Source: Paraburkholderia rhizosphaerae (GTDB lineage: Bacteria; Pseudomonadota; Gammaproteobacteria; Burkholderiales; Burkholderiaceae). Taken from it: a stretch of DNA of 64,000 bases. The position numbers and the translations under genes are program-made. Shown piece after piece: positions 8,034-16,865 of this stretch (its first letter is position 1; each line of letters starts with the position of its first letter). The stretch spans positions 1-64,000 of the forward strand of contig NZ_SORE01000014.1 of NCBI RefSeq assembly GCF_004366595.1, written 5' to 3'. Under the pieces are notes generated by a model that worked only from the letters and a program-made list of their open reading frames with translations, had not been told where the DNA came from and did no database searches.

Positions 8034-9011
8034 ATGGACATTCGGCAAATCAGGGCTTTCCTGGCAGTTGCAGACACTGGGACCGTTACTCGGGCTTCCG
8101 AATTACTGCATGTTGTTCAACCAGCGGTGACGCGGCAGATCAAATTGCTGGAACAAGAACTGGGTAGCGCGCTCTTTTTACGCACGCGCCACGGAATGCA
8201 ATTGACCGAGGCCGGAAGTCTTCTCGTTGATCGCGCCCGGAGAGCACTGCGCGAACTCGACATCGCGCGAGCGGAAATCCATCCGGATGAATCCGGAAAG
8301 CTTTCGGGCGTTGTTCGACTCGGACTCCTGCCGAGCAGTTGCGATATGGTGTCTGGAGCGCTAATGAAGGCAATGGACGAAGCCTTTCCGCGCATTCGCC
8401 TATCGCTTTCAATCGATTACTCAGATCCGCTGCTCAAGGCCCTCCTGAATGGCGAGGTAGATGTGGCGTTGCTCTACGACCCTGCGCCCGCCAAAGCACT
8501 CGACATGGAGCCGTTGTTAAGGGAGCCGCTCAGCCTCGTTGGATTGGCGTCGCAAGGGCTGACCGACGACGCACCGGTACCCGTGGCGGCGCTCGGGCGA
8601 TCTCCGCTGATCTTGCCCTGTATGCACCATCGGCTCCGCAGTCTTGTCGAGCGGGCATGCGCGGTCGAAGGGGTGGAGATCACTATTGCCGCCGAAACTC
8701 ACGCCCTTGCCGTTCAGAAGAGTCTCGTAGTGCGAGGGTATGGTATGACCGTGCTACCCCGGATCGCGGTTAGAGACGAACTGGAGCGGTCCATGCTGAG
8801 CGCAGCGCTTATCGACGCGCCTGAGTTTGCACGCACGATCGCGCTGGTGCAACCTGCGCCGTCCGCCCGTCAAACTTCGCGACAGGTTCGATGTACCGCG
8901 CGAGTTCTGCGCGAATGCATGCATGACATCGTCTTGAGCGGGGACTGGCTGGGGGCTGAATGGATTCGACATGAACCAGACAGGTCGCGCATCAGATCGC
9001 AGCGGTTTTAG
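8034..9011 (+). CDS. LysR-family transcriptional regulator
   Basis: The 325-residue protein opens with the LysR helix-turn-helix: MDIRQIRAFLAVADTGTVTRA, then LHVVQPAVTRQIKLLEQELG and LFLRTRHGMQLTEAG. A periplasmic-binding-like effector domain follows (about residues 90-290). It is divergent from the aldehyde dehydrogenase gene with operator-like repeats between, the classical arrangement for a LysR activator of the adjacent catabolic operon and repressor of itself. The inducer is unknown and would be a substrate or intermediate of the pathway. The C-terminal extension after about residue 295 is basic and not conserved. Confidence 0.9.
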   Translation: MDIRQIRAFLAVADTGTVTRASELLHVVQPAVTRQIKLLEQELGSALFLRTRHGMQLTEAGSLLVDRARRALRELDIARAEIHPDESGKLSGVVRLGLLPSSCDMVSGALMKAMDEAFPRIRLSLSIDYSDPLLKALLNGEVDVALLYDPAPAKALDMEPLLREPLSLVGLASQGLTDDAPVPVAALGRSPLILPCMHHRLRSLVERACAVEGVEITIAAETHALAVQKSLVVRGYGMTVLPRIAVRDELERSMLSAALIDAPEFARTIALVQPAPSARQTSRQVRCTARVLRECMHDIVLSGDWLGAEWIRHEPDRSRIRSQRF

Positions 9012-9252
9012 CTGCATGCACGTTTCAGCAGGTACAACCGGCCGGCCGATCGATATGTGTCCACGTCGCGATTTCGATCAGGTTTCGTTGTGCCGCTGTC
9101 GTAAGGCTGATCGTTAGTGGATAATATCGCAGCCGTTGGCGGAATTGATACAGACCGCCGGCTCGCGAGCCTTGCCGAGTTGCCACTGCAGATGGCACTT
9201 GCCAGGACTCCTTCTGTCGACGTTCCAGCTCGATAGAAATCGACGCCGCGAC

Positions 9253-10299
9253 CTAATAGCGGTCGACGCCGGCGGTTTCCCCCCTCACGCTCTCTGCCGA
9301 CGAAGTCTGACCCATCGATTGGTCAGCACCGGCACCATCGCGCTGAAACACCGTCGGACTATTCCCGTATTGATTCTTGAACGCCCTGCTGAAATGCGCC
9401 GCACTAACAAACCCACATTGCCAGGCCACATCACAAATGCGAACGCGCTCGCCGCCGCTCGACAAAATCTTCTTCGCCCTTTCGAGCCGCTGCTGCAACA
9501 GATACCGCATCACAGACGATCCGTCACGTTCAAACAGTCTCGTCAAGTAACGCTTTGAAATCCCCGTCGCGTTAGCAATCATCTCGGGGCCAAGGTCCTC
9601 GTTCCCAACGTTGCGCTCAATGAACTGTTTCACCTTCTTCAGCATCACATCGGAACTTTGCTTACGCCTGCGGTCGGTCCGATCATCGGTAATGATCTCC
9701 ATCAGATCGATCAGGTGATCGGCCACAAGCCTGCTGCCGTATTCGCTGCATCGTTCGCCATAAGCCGCCGCAGCGCCGAGCAACGATCTGAGCAACGCAA
9801 CATCGGGCGAAGTCGAGTCCAGCATAAACATCTCGTGACCGGACACCGTTTTTGCCCTTTCCTCAAGAGAAGACTTCGGTACCCGCAAGATCATCCCACG
9901 TGAGTTTCCCGTCGACGTCTGCATATAGGGAATTCGAGCGTCCAAAAGAACAAGCAATGAAGACTCGGTAAGTTGAACCTTCGAACCGTCCTGCTCTATT
10001 TCAACAATGCCGCTCTCGATCAGATAAATCACAACAGCGTTCTTGCGCCAATTGTCGCACCCCGGCCCTGGACTCCATATCCATTGCTGCCGGGATAGAT
10101 CGGCCGCCTCAAACCTCAGATCGCCCATGAACCACGACGTCGTGAGCAGAGCGCGCTCGCCCCCAGAGGCGAAATCGCATTCCATGCTCCAGTTGTTTCG
10201 TACCAGTGCGCGCCACTCTTCCTCCGTTTTGGCGCTGGTGTTGCTAAGGGCATGTGTAGCGAAAAACATATATTCGATAGCGACAGGTGGATCACTCAC
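9253..10299 (-). CDS. AraC-family transcriptional regulator
   Basis: The 348-residue protein has a FeaR-like AraC_binding_2 sensor domain in the first 200 residues and two helix-turn-helix motifs at the C-terminus. These read LGPEMIANATGISKRYLTRLF and ICDVAWQCGFVSAAHFSRAFK, followed by YGNSP. The chosen GTG at 10299 gives a typical length; an in-frame ATG ten codons later is the alternative. No catabolic gene is directly adjacent, so the target is not evident. It lies between the LysR cluster and the repeat-protein gene and may act on either or at a distance. Confidence 0.88.
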   Translation of the reverse strand: MSDPPVAIEYMFFATHALSNTSAKTEEEWRALVRNNWSMECDFASGGERALLTTSWFMGDLRFEAADLSRQQWIWSPGPGCDNWRKNAVVIYLIESGIVEIEQDGSKVQLTESSLLVLLDARIPYMQTSTGNSRGMILRVPKSSLEERAKTVSGHEMFMLDSTSPDVALLRSLLGAAAAYGERCSEYGSRLVADHLIDLMEIITDDRTDRRRKQSSDVMLKKVKQFIERNVGNEDLGPEMIANATGISKRYLTRLFERDGSSVMRYLLQQRLERAKKILSSGGERVRICDVAWQCGFVSAAHFSRAFKNQYGNSPTVFQRDGAGADQSMGQTSSAESVRGETAGVDRY

Positions 10300-10666
10300 A
10301 TCATGCGGGGCGCTAGTCCGATAGTCCGTTAGTTCGCTCGCCCGCTAGCCGGATAGCCAGCCCGACAGCCGTCTGTCCACTCTCCCCGCGTGAGAACCCG
10401 ACGGCCGTGATGATGCTGCCAGGGCTATTGTCGTTCAGAAGCGAACCTGTTTTCCGTTGGCAGTACGTTTTGGCTTTCTCCACGTCGCATTCGATCTCTT
10501 ATCACAGCTGAGGTCGAAGGCATTTCTTCGATCCTGGACAAAGATGACCAACAAAAAAAAGTCCCAACCAGTCGATCGTACACACCATCGTGTCATCGAG
10601 AATCGCTATTGTAAGAACGCTGATTCGCTAGCGATAAACTGTCACGTAAGTGCTGTTCTTATGCCA
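10300..10666. other. AT-richer intergenic stretch
   Basis: About 370 bp with no supported gene. Base composition is visibly more AT-rich than the rest of the window from about 10480, with an A-run at 10553-10560. Short degenerate repeats of the form (g)ctagtccgatagtccg appear at 10311-10350. It would hold the promoter of the AraC gene and the 3' end of the repeat-protein transcript. A plus-strand frame at 10457-10690 has no family resemblance and is not called. Confidence 0.4.
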
Positions 10667-11893
10667 TTAAGCGCACCTGCGTTTCTTTAATATCTGATCA
10701 AACGATTCTCTCGCCCGTTCACACACGTTCTGCGAACTCCACGCAACGAGCGCTGTCGAGCACTTAACGATCTGCTGGTCAGACAAGCCGGCGCATAGCG
10801 CTTCGTCGATCAAGATTCGTTGGGAAATCCGCATCGCTGCTGTTTTGCAGACGCTCTCATCGCTTAACTTGCTGAGCGCTTCAAGACAATTCGCGACATG
10901 CTTGGCGGTGAGTCGATCGCACATCGACGAATCCGACACGAGTCGCCTTGCCAGTTGAACGGCCGCTTTTCGACATATTTCGTCCGCGTGCCAGTGTGCC
11001 AAAGCATCAAGACAGACTGCCAGATGTCTTCCGTTGAGGTGATGTCTTAGCGGCCCGTCTTCGGCGATTCGCTTCGCGAGCCTCAAGCCCGCGGCGCGAC
11101 ATAATTCATCGTCGCTCCATATGACGAATGCGCCAAGGCAATTGGCCACACGCACACCGTTTAGCTGAACGACCAGCGGGTCCTCTGTTGCAACGCGGCC
11201 TGCCAGTAGCCTGACCACATGGGCACATATCCGCGAATCGCTCCATTTCGCAAGCGTGTTCAGGCAATGTGCGACGGCGAGACCGTTCAAGCCATATAGC
11301 AACTTCCGATCGGCAACGAGGTGTCCGGCCAATAGCGTGCCCGCTTTCGCACACTCGCTCTCTTCGTGCCATCTCCCTAGTGCATTCAGACAGCCCGGAA
11401 TGACTGCACTATTAAGGTTATCCCGCAACGCGCGATCGCCTGCGATTCTGGCCGCGACGCGTATGCCCGCATAGCGACACAACGGCTCTTTGTCCCACTT
11501 CGACAACGCATCAAGACAGTTGACGACCTGTTGAGCACTGAGCGACCGGATCAAACCGCTGTCTTCCGCCAGTCTCGCGACTAATGCGAGCGCCGCGTCC
11601 CGGCAGGCTTTGGCCTTATCGAACCGTGCTAGTCCCTGCAGACAATCCACCGCCTGCTGACCATCGAGCGCATCGCAAAGATTCTTGTCGAGTTCGAGTG
11701 CCTTAACAAATTTCTGCGCTTCATGCGAAAAGGGTTCGCCAGTCTTAAGACGAGTCAGTTCACCAACGAACGTTTTCACGGTGCGACCAAGGACCGCCGA
11801 ATCAAATCGCGTTAGCGGTTCATGAAATTCTTCAGCAGGCGCCTTGCCATTACCAGCAGGCGACACGTGAAGAAGTCTTAAATCGCCATTCAT
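10667..11893 (-). CDS. SKWP-type 42-residue repeat protein (RipS/XopAD effector-like)
   Basis: The protein is 408 residues. ATG 11893 is chosen because AGAGAGGA precedes it by six to seven bases, although the frame stays open upstream. After a 70-residue leader with no signal peptide or membrane segment, the rest is eight tandem units of exactly 42 residues. The pattern is LNxxxVxxCLxALSKWxDxxxC. First-position cysteines fall at 84, 126, 168, 210, 252, 294, 336 and 378. A second cysteine follows 13 residues later in every unit (97 to 391). Unit two contains CLDALSKW, close to the SKWP repeat of Ralstonia RipS and Xanthomonas XopAD type III effectors. Those are thousands of residues long with Pro after Trp; this one is short and has D, S or H there. 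The predicted fold is an alpha-helical solenoid. Function is unknown; an effector-like role is inference, and no hrp box or T3SS gene is nearby. Confidence 0.8.
   Translation of the reverse strand: MNGDLRLLHVSPAGNGKAPAEEFHEPLTRFDSAVLGRTVKTFVGELTRLKTGEPFSHEAQKFVKALELDKNLCDALDGQQAVDCLQGLARFDKAKACRDAALALVARLAEDSGLIRSLSAQQVVNCLDALSKWDKEPLCRYAGIRVAARIAGDRALRDNLNSAVIPGCLNALGRWHEESECAKAGTLLAGHLVADRKLLYGLNGLAVAHCLNTLAKWSDSRICAHVVRLLAGRVATEDPLVVQLNGVRVANCLGAFVIWSDDELCRAAGLRLAKRIAEDGPLRHHLNGRHLAVCLDALAHWHADEICRKAAVQLARRLVSDSSMCDRLTAKHVANCLEALSKLSDESVCKTAAMRISQRILIDEALCAGLSDQQIVKCSTALVAWSSQNVCERARESFDQILKKRRCA
10673..11680 (-). repeat. Eight tandem 126-bp coding repeats
   Basis: The repeat array of the SKWP-like gene covers residues 72-407 as eight in-frame 126-bp units without a single indel. 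The units are diverged in DNA, so this is an old array held in register by selection on the protein, not a recent expansion. Landmarks are the paired cysteines 13 residues apart in every unit. Confidence 0.85.
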
Positions 11894-12121
11894 CCAATTC
11901 CTCTCTACGGTGCGCGGCGAGCGTATCTTGTGCCAACGTTTTGGACGACGCTTGACTGCCTCACCACAATCTCTTGTCCACGCGGGCCAGCAAGCGCTTT
12001 TGCCCTCAATGATTTCGCACCGTCGCCGTAAATGGCTCTGAGGCGGCCAGCAATGAAACAGATGTGATGCCGATTCTCGACATTTCGTTGGTTCAAGCTC
12101 AACGTGTCCACGGAGAACCGT
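11894..12121. promoter_or_regulatory. Divergent promoter region between the SKWP-like gene and fliC
   Basis: This 228-bp spacer must hold the promoters of both divergent genes. GCCGATTC at 12069-12076 resembles the flagellar sigma-28 -10 element GCCGATAA. However, the correctly spaced -35 position reads GCAA instead of TAAA, so the match is weak. GGAG at 12111-12114 is the flagellin ribosome-binding site. Confidence 0.3.
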
Positions 12122-13567
12122 ATGCTTAGCATTAACAGCAATATCCCTTCCCTGGTTGCTCAGGAAAACCTGAACTCTTCCGGCAGCACGCTGTCGCAAG
12201 CGATCACCCGTCTTTCGTCGGGCAAACGTATCAACAGCGCGGCGGACGACGCAGCAGGTCTCGCCGTTTTCACGTCGATACAGACGCAGATTCTCGGTCT
12301 GAACCAGGGCGTGCAGAATGCCAACAACGGCGTATCGCTGGTGCAAACGGCCGGCACAGGCTTGAACCAGATCACGGCCAGTCTGCAGCGTATTCGCCAG
12401 CTGGCTGGCGAAGCGACGGGCGGCACGCTCACGGCGGCCAACCAGGCAGCGCTGCAACAAGAGGTGGCACAGCAGATCTCGGAAGTGAACCGTATCGCTT
12501 CGCAAACTCAGTTCAACAGCATCAACCTGCTAACTGGATCGGCTGGTGTCATTCAGGTGCAGGTTGGCGCGAACGTCGGCCAGACCGTTGCATTGGACCT
12601 GAGCCAAGGCGTTTCGGCCGCCTCGCTCGGAACCGGTTTCGTGCAGGCTGGCGACACGCTCGGCTCGATCACGGGCTTGAACCTGAACGCGGACGGCACG
12701 GAAGCCACGACCGCGAATGGCGCGATCAAACAGATCAATGTCCAGTCGAACGGCACCGGTGGTTTTACGTTCACCGATCAGAACGGCAACGCGATCTCGA
12801 CGGCCGCATCGTCAGCACTGTTCACGACGCAGACGGCCAACGGCATCTCAGCACTGTCGTTGAATACGAGCGGCAACAGCGCGCTCGATCCGGCAAACGA
12901 ACTCACCGCAATCTCGGGCGCATTCAGCTCGACTGCCGCGGCCGGCACGGTGTTCGGCACCATTTCGGGCATCAACATCGATGGCGCGACGGGTAAAGAC
13001 GCTGCAAACGGCACGGCTAACACGGTTACGTCGATTACCGCGGAAGCAGACGGCAAGGGTGGCGTCAAATACGTCGACCAGCACAACCAGGCGCTCAGTT
13101 CGAGTGCTCAGGCGGCATTGTTCGGCGCGTCGAGCACGACCATTCCGGCCACGTTTGTCACTGCTCCAACCAGCGCGATCGGTTCGACCGCCGCAGGCCC
13201 TCAGCCCGCAGGCAGCGTGCTGGCGAGCGTGAACACGCTGAACCAGCCGACGTCCGTCGCGCAAATCGATATCAGCACGACGCAAGGCGCGAACAACGCA
13301 ATCGAATCGATCGATAACGCGCTATCCACGATTTCGGGTATTCAGGCTACGCTCGGCGCGCTGCAAAACCGCTTCACGGCGATTGCGCAATCGCAGCAGA
13401 ACGAGTCGACCGATCTGTCGAGCGCACAGTCGCAAATCGCCGACGCCGACTTCGCAATGGAAACGGCGAGCCTGAGCAAGGCGCAGGTGCTCCAGCAAGC
13501 GGGCGTCTCGGTTCTCGCTCAGGCGAACTCGTTGCCGCAACAAGTGCTCCGGCTGCTGCCGCAGTAA
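12122..13567 (+). CDS. fliC: Flagellin
   Basis: The 481-residue flagellin is the filament subunit exported by the flagellar type III apparatus. The N-terminal D0/D1 domain reads MLSINSNIPSLVAQENLNSS and includes RLSSGKRINSAADDAAGLA and LQRIRQLAGEA (the TLR5-contact region). The C-terminal D1/D0 domain has NRFTAIAQSQQNESTDLSSA and ends LPQQVLRLLPQ. ATG 12122 follows GGAG; an in-frame GTG 18 bases earlier is not needed. The variable centre contains two related segments of about 60 residues, 177-236 and 275-335. Each runs from G(S/T)I(T/S)G(L/I)N to a SAxxALF end, so the hypervariable domain arose by duplication. No other flagellar gene lies in the window, suggesting either a separated fliC or an additional flagellin. 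Confidence 0.95.
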   Translation: MLSINSNIPSLVAQENLNSSGSTLSQAITRLSSGKRINSAADDAAGLAVFTSIQTQILGLNQGVQNANNGVSLVQTAGTGLNQITASLQRIRQLAGEATGGTLTAANQAALQQEVAQQISEVNRIASQTQFNSINLLTGSAGVIQVQVGANVGQTVALDLSQGVSAASLGTGFVQAGDTLGSITGLNLNADGTEATTANGAIKQINVQSNGTGGFTFTDQNGNAISTAASSALFTTQTANGISALSLNTSGNSALDPANELTAISGAFSSTAAAGTVFGTISGINIDGATGKDAANGTANTVTSITAEADGKGGVKYVDQHNQALSSSAQAALFGASSTTIPATFVTAPTSAIGSTAAGPQPAGSVLASVNTLNQPTSVAQIDISTTQGANNAIESIDNALSTISGIQATLGALQNRFTAIAQSQQNESTDLSSAQSQIADADFAMETASLSKAQVLQQAGVSVLAQANSLPQQVLRLLPQ

Positions 13568-13578
13568 GCACGGAAGGC

Positions 13579-13613
13579 AACCGGTAGCAGAGCAAAATCT
13601 GCTACCGGTTTTG
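13579..13613 (+). terminator. Rho-independent terminator of fliC
   Basis: A perfect 13-bp stem, aaccggtagcaga (13579-13591) with tctgctaccggtt (13598-13610), has loop gcaaaa and is followed by a short T run. It starts 12 bases after the flagellin stop codon, as expected for a strongly expressed monocistronic transcript. Confidence 0.85.
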
Positions 13614-13697
13614 TAGCGCCGGTACGCGTGTGCGCGTATTGCCTGCTGAGAGGGGCAGTATTCCGGGAATCACTTCCAGCCGCGTTCGATGTGGCGC

Positions 13698-14444
13698 CTA
13701 TGCTTGCCCACGGGACGCGGCAAGCCGCGCCCTACCGACCATCAGTGCGAATCGGGCATTGCTGTAGAGATAGCGCCGCCACATGCGACGAGGCTCCTGC
13801 GCCACGCGAAACAGCCACTCCAGACCACAGCGCTGAATCCACTTGGGCGCACGCCGGACTCTTCCGGCGATGACGTCGAACGCACCGCCGACTCCCATCA
13901 CGAAATCGACGCCCAGTTCATGCTTCCAGCGGTTGATAAAGTTTTCCTTTTTCGGTGACGTAATCGCGACGAAAACAAGCCGCGCGCCAGAACGACGAAT
14001 CTTCTCGACAAGCGCTGCTTCATCGTCCCAAAAGTATCCGTGGTGATAGCCCGCGAGGCGCAAGCCCATGTATCGCTCGGTGCAAACTTGCGCAACACGA
14101 TGAACTACGTCAGGCGCCGCACCCAGCAAGAACACCGGGTAGCCTCGCGCCGCGGACAAACAGAGAAGTTGCCCGAACAGGTCCACCCCGGCAACGCGTT
14201 CCGACACGTTGTGACCGAGAATCCGTGCCCCCCAAACGACACCCATCCCGTCAATATTGATGATGTCGCAGGTTGCCACCGACGCGAACAAATCTTCGTC
14301 CGTTTGCATGTTGACGAGTTTCGCGACATTGACCACCGAATGAAGCGTTAATTTCCGCTCCTCGATCCTCCGCTCGATGAGTGCAACCGTCTCGTGCATC
14401 GACAAGACGTCCATGGGACAGCCAAACATTTCGATTCGAAACAT
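13698..14444 (-). CDS. wecG: WecG/TagA/CpsF-family glycosyltransferase (GT26)
   Basis: The 248-residue protein belongs to the GT26 family, which adds N-acetylmannosamine-type sugars to a lipid-linked GlcNAc at the inner membrane face. Family motifs are INIDGMGVVWGARILG near residue 83, RVAGVDLF, and the C-terminal block FVAITSPKKENFINRW, VDFVMGVGGAFDVIAG, APKWIQRCGLEWLFRVAQEP. It is the last gene of the polysaccharide locus. With wecB and wecC in the same locus making UDP-ManNAcA, transfer of ManNAcA as in enterobacterial common antigen is the most coherent role. Specificity is inferred from context. Confidence 0.82.
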   Translation of the reverse strand: MFRIEMFGCPMDVLSMHETVALIERRIEERKLTLHSVVNVAKLVNMQTDEDLFASVATCDIINIDGMGVVWGARILGHNVSERVAGVDLFGQLLCLSAARGYPVFLLGAAPDVVHRVAQVCTERYMGLRLAGYHHGYFWDDEAALVEKIRRSGARLVFVAITSPKKENFINRWKHELGVDFVMGVGGAFDVIAGRVRRAPKWIQRCGLEWLFRVAQEPRRMWRRYLYSNARFALMVGRARLAASRGQA

Positions 14445-14483
14445 GAAATAGAGAACTAACCTATCAATAGACGGAACACGACA

Positions 14484-16802
14484 TCAAACAATCGAATCGA
14501 TTTGTCGCCGCAACAGGCGCCCAATTCGCGCTATTCCAAACGACGAATTTACCCATTCGCGTCCACTGCCTCGCGGGATCGATTCGGTGAGTTCCGCCGC
14601 ATTGACGATTGCGCAGGCAAGCGTGGCAGGTTCCAGGCAATCGACGATCACCGCCCACTCCTGTCGCAAAACCTCCATCACCGGCGGATGCCGGAATGCG
14701 ACGATCGCAACGTCATGGCACTGCGCCTCGATGAAACTCATGCCAAACGAGTCGACTGTACTGGGTAGGCAGAAAACGCTCGCACGGCGAAGCAACACCT
14801 CTTTGTCGCCGCCTGACACCCAACCGGGAAACTCGACTCGCCCTGCTAGCCCGAGCAAGACCGCTTCCTTTTCGATCTGGTTCCGCAGCGGCCCGTCCCC
14901 GGCAACAATCATCCGGTAGGAAGCGGGCAAGTGTGACAGCGCGCGCACAGACTCCAGAATGCCTTTACCTGGCACAAGTCGCCCCATGACCAGAACGATG
15001 TGCTCATTTGCCGGCAACGCGAGCCGCTCGCCAGGCTGCGGGCCCGGTTGGTATGGATTCGGCACGACCGCAGCCTTGGCTGCGAGACCATGCGTGCGGA
15101 GCAACGACATCGCAAAGAACGACAGGACGACGGTCCTCGATGACAACCGGCTGAGACAGCCAATGACACGGCGCCATAGTCCACTCGACATATATTGTTC
15201 AAGGTAGGGCGTATGCAAATACACAACGTGCTTGCGGCCACATGCGCGCAGGAATGTTGCGATTGCAAGCATCCTGAGCAGGCAAAGTCCTGAACCGGGA
15301 TGCAAATGAAACACCACCTTCTCTCTGCGTGCCTGCGACATCACGTACAAGCACCGCGGGAAAGCGATAAGCCACGGTCCGACCTTGCCCCACGCGCCCG
15401 CACCATTGTGTGTCGGGATGAAGACAGCCCGGCCCATTGTCTTCAGAACCTGCAGGTGCATTGGCACTACCGTCGCAACGCCGCCCTTGCCATTGCTGGG
15501 CTCCGTCGAAAGAACGACGTTGCAGATCCGGCGACGTGATGTCTCGCCAGCAGTCGTCGACACATACGACTCGCTGTCGCGACGCGACAACTGAAACCGC
15601 GAGCTTCGCCTTTGCAACACCAGGTTCCGGCCAACCGTAACCACGAGACACGCTATCAGCACGAGTTCGAAGTTGGTCGCCCTATCGGCGAAATACAGGA
15701 CCGCCAGCGTGGCCACGAATACGGCGCAGGCTACGAGATTGATGCGCGCCGATTCTTTTCCCAATTCACGGACCATCAACACGTTGCTGTGCGCGATGCT
15801 CAACATGCTGACGCTGCCTTGCGCAGTCATGGTTAAGCCGCAGACGAGCAAGTATCCGAATTCCCGCGTCGGGACTTCGATATAGGCAATGCCCACGATA
15901 ACCATCGAAGTCGCAACGAAGGTCGCCACGCATGCAATCCGGACCTCGCGATTCATTCTCGACGTGACCGATACAAGCGAATCACCGGATCCAGCCAGTT
16001 TGCTCATCTCGGGAAGCCGATAGAGCGAGATAGCTCGAGGAATCAGCGCGCTGATTGCACAAAAAGACGCCATCAACGAGATCACGCCTGCAAACGCGGG
16101 GCCTCTCGCGAAGTTCGCAATCGGAACCAGGCTGAGTGCCATGCCACCGGACAGAAAGTTTGTCAGCCCGAATTCGAGTCCCTTGGGTTCAAATTTCCCG
16201 AGCGCCACGGGCCCCTGAGGGAGACCTATCTTCGTTAGCATCAGGAATGAGGCACCGGTCAGCGCTACCCCTAACGGGACAGCGGCCGCGATGCCGAAGC
16301 GTCGAAGCCCGATGAGCAACGCCGCGCTCAATACAACCAGCAGCACGTCATACGCGAGCACGCGTCGATAGGCACGGCTCGCCAGAAAGTAGTGGCGCGC
16401 AAGCTGATATGAGGTCCATCCGGCGAGCACCGCCACGACGTCGACGCCCGAAACGTCAGTCTTGAGGAACGGCACGGTTCCAAGCACGCCTGCGCAGACG
16501 ACGAGCGACGAGATTGCCGCCATCCAGACTAGCCGGTAGAACTCGCGCACGGCGTCGGCGGAGTCGCGCGCGGCCGGCACACGCACGAGCACCAACCCCG
16601 CCCAACCGATCGCCGTGAAGAAGGACAACATTTGCGCGATCGAATAGGCGGAGGCGGCGCGCCCCAGCGCATCCAGCGTGTACAAATGCTGAATCAGCAC
16701 GAATGCCAGGATCCTGTATAAACCCGGCATACCGGTCACCACGATGGCCTCGCCTTTTCTCAACAGATCCGGCGATAGCACCCTCTGTGCAAAACTGATC
16801 AT
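14484..16802 (-). CDS. Fusion of Wzx-like flippase and GT4 glycosyltransferase
   Basis: One uninterrupted 772-residue frame joins two proteins that are normally separate. Residues 1 to about 397 are a multi-helix membrane protein of the polysaccharide flippase (MATE/Wzx) type, with repeated hydrophobic segments such as 292-308 and 355-371 and short basic loops. A Ser/Arg-rich linker (about 398-425) leads into a GT-B glycosyltransferase: the donor half has MGRLVPGKGILESVRAL (606-622), IVAGDGPLRNQIEKEA and CLPSTVDSFGMSFIEA (678-693). In the EX7E motif the first Glu is replaced by Asp684. The protein could add a sugar and flip the finished lipid-linked repeat. Its base composition is visibly lower in GC than the neighbouring wec/wz genes, suggesting separate acquisition. 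An assembly join is unlikely because both halves are intact. Confidence 0.8.
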   Translation of the reverse strand: MISFAQRVLSPDLLRKGEAIVVTGMPGLYRILAFVLIQHLYTLDALGRAASAYSIAQMLSFFTAIGWAGLVLVRVPAARDSADAVREFYRLVWMAAISSLVVCAGVLGTVPFLKTDVSGVDVVAVLAGWTSYQLARHYFLASRAYRRVLAYDVLLVVLSAALLIGLRRFGIAAAVPLGVALTGASFLMLTKIGLPQGPVALGKFEPKGLEFGLTNFLSGGMALSLVPIANFARGPAFAGVISLMASFCAISALIPRAISLYRLPEMSKLAGSGDSLVSVTSRMNREVRIACVATFVATSMVIVGIAYIEVPTREFGYLLVCGLTMTAQGSVSMLSIAHSNVLMVRELGKESARINLVACAVFVATLAVLYFADRATNFELVLIACLVVTVGRNLVLQRRSSRFQLSRRDSESYVSTTAGETSRRRICNVVLSTEPSNGKGGVATVVPMHLQVLKTMGRAVFIPTHNGAGAWGKVGPWLIAFPRCLYVMSQARREKVVFHLHPGSGLCLLRMLAIATFLRACGRKHVVYLHTPYLEQYMSSGLWRRVIGCLSRLSSRTVVLSFFAMSLLRTHGLAAKAAVVPNPYQPGPQPGERLALPANEHIVLVMGRLVPGKGILESVRALSHLPASYRMIVAGDGPLRNQIEKEAVLLGLAGRVEFPGWVSGGDKEVLLRRASVFCLPSTVDSFGMSFIEAQCHDVAIVAFRHPPVMEVLRQEWAVIVDCLEPATLACAIVNAAELTESIPRGSGREWVNSSFGIARIGRLLRRQIDSIV

Positions 16803-16865
16803 GTCGATCGCAACGTTAAATGCGTTGTATACGAGTGGCCAAGGCGCCAGTGTCGTTCGCGATCT

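Noticed and set aside
10457..10690. 77-codon plus-strand frame in the AT-richer gap
   Set aside because: No ribosome site, no family resemblance, and it overlaps the 3' end of the repeat-protein gene.
12033..12048. GG-N10-GC spacing upstream of flagellin, as for a sigma54 promoter
   Set aside because: The -12 half reads CGGCC rather than TTGCW, no activator gene is adjacent, and flagellin genes normally use sigma-28. The spacing alone is expected by chance.
11894..12121. hrpII/PIP-like box (TTCG-N16-TTCG) for the effector-like gene
   Set aside because: No correctly spaced pair was visible on either strand, so effector regulation is not supported here.
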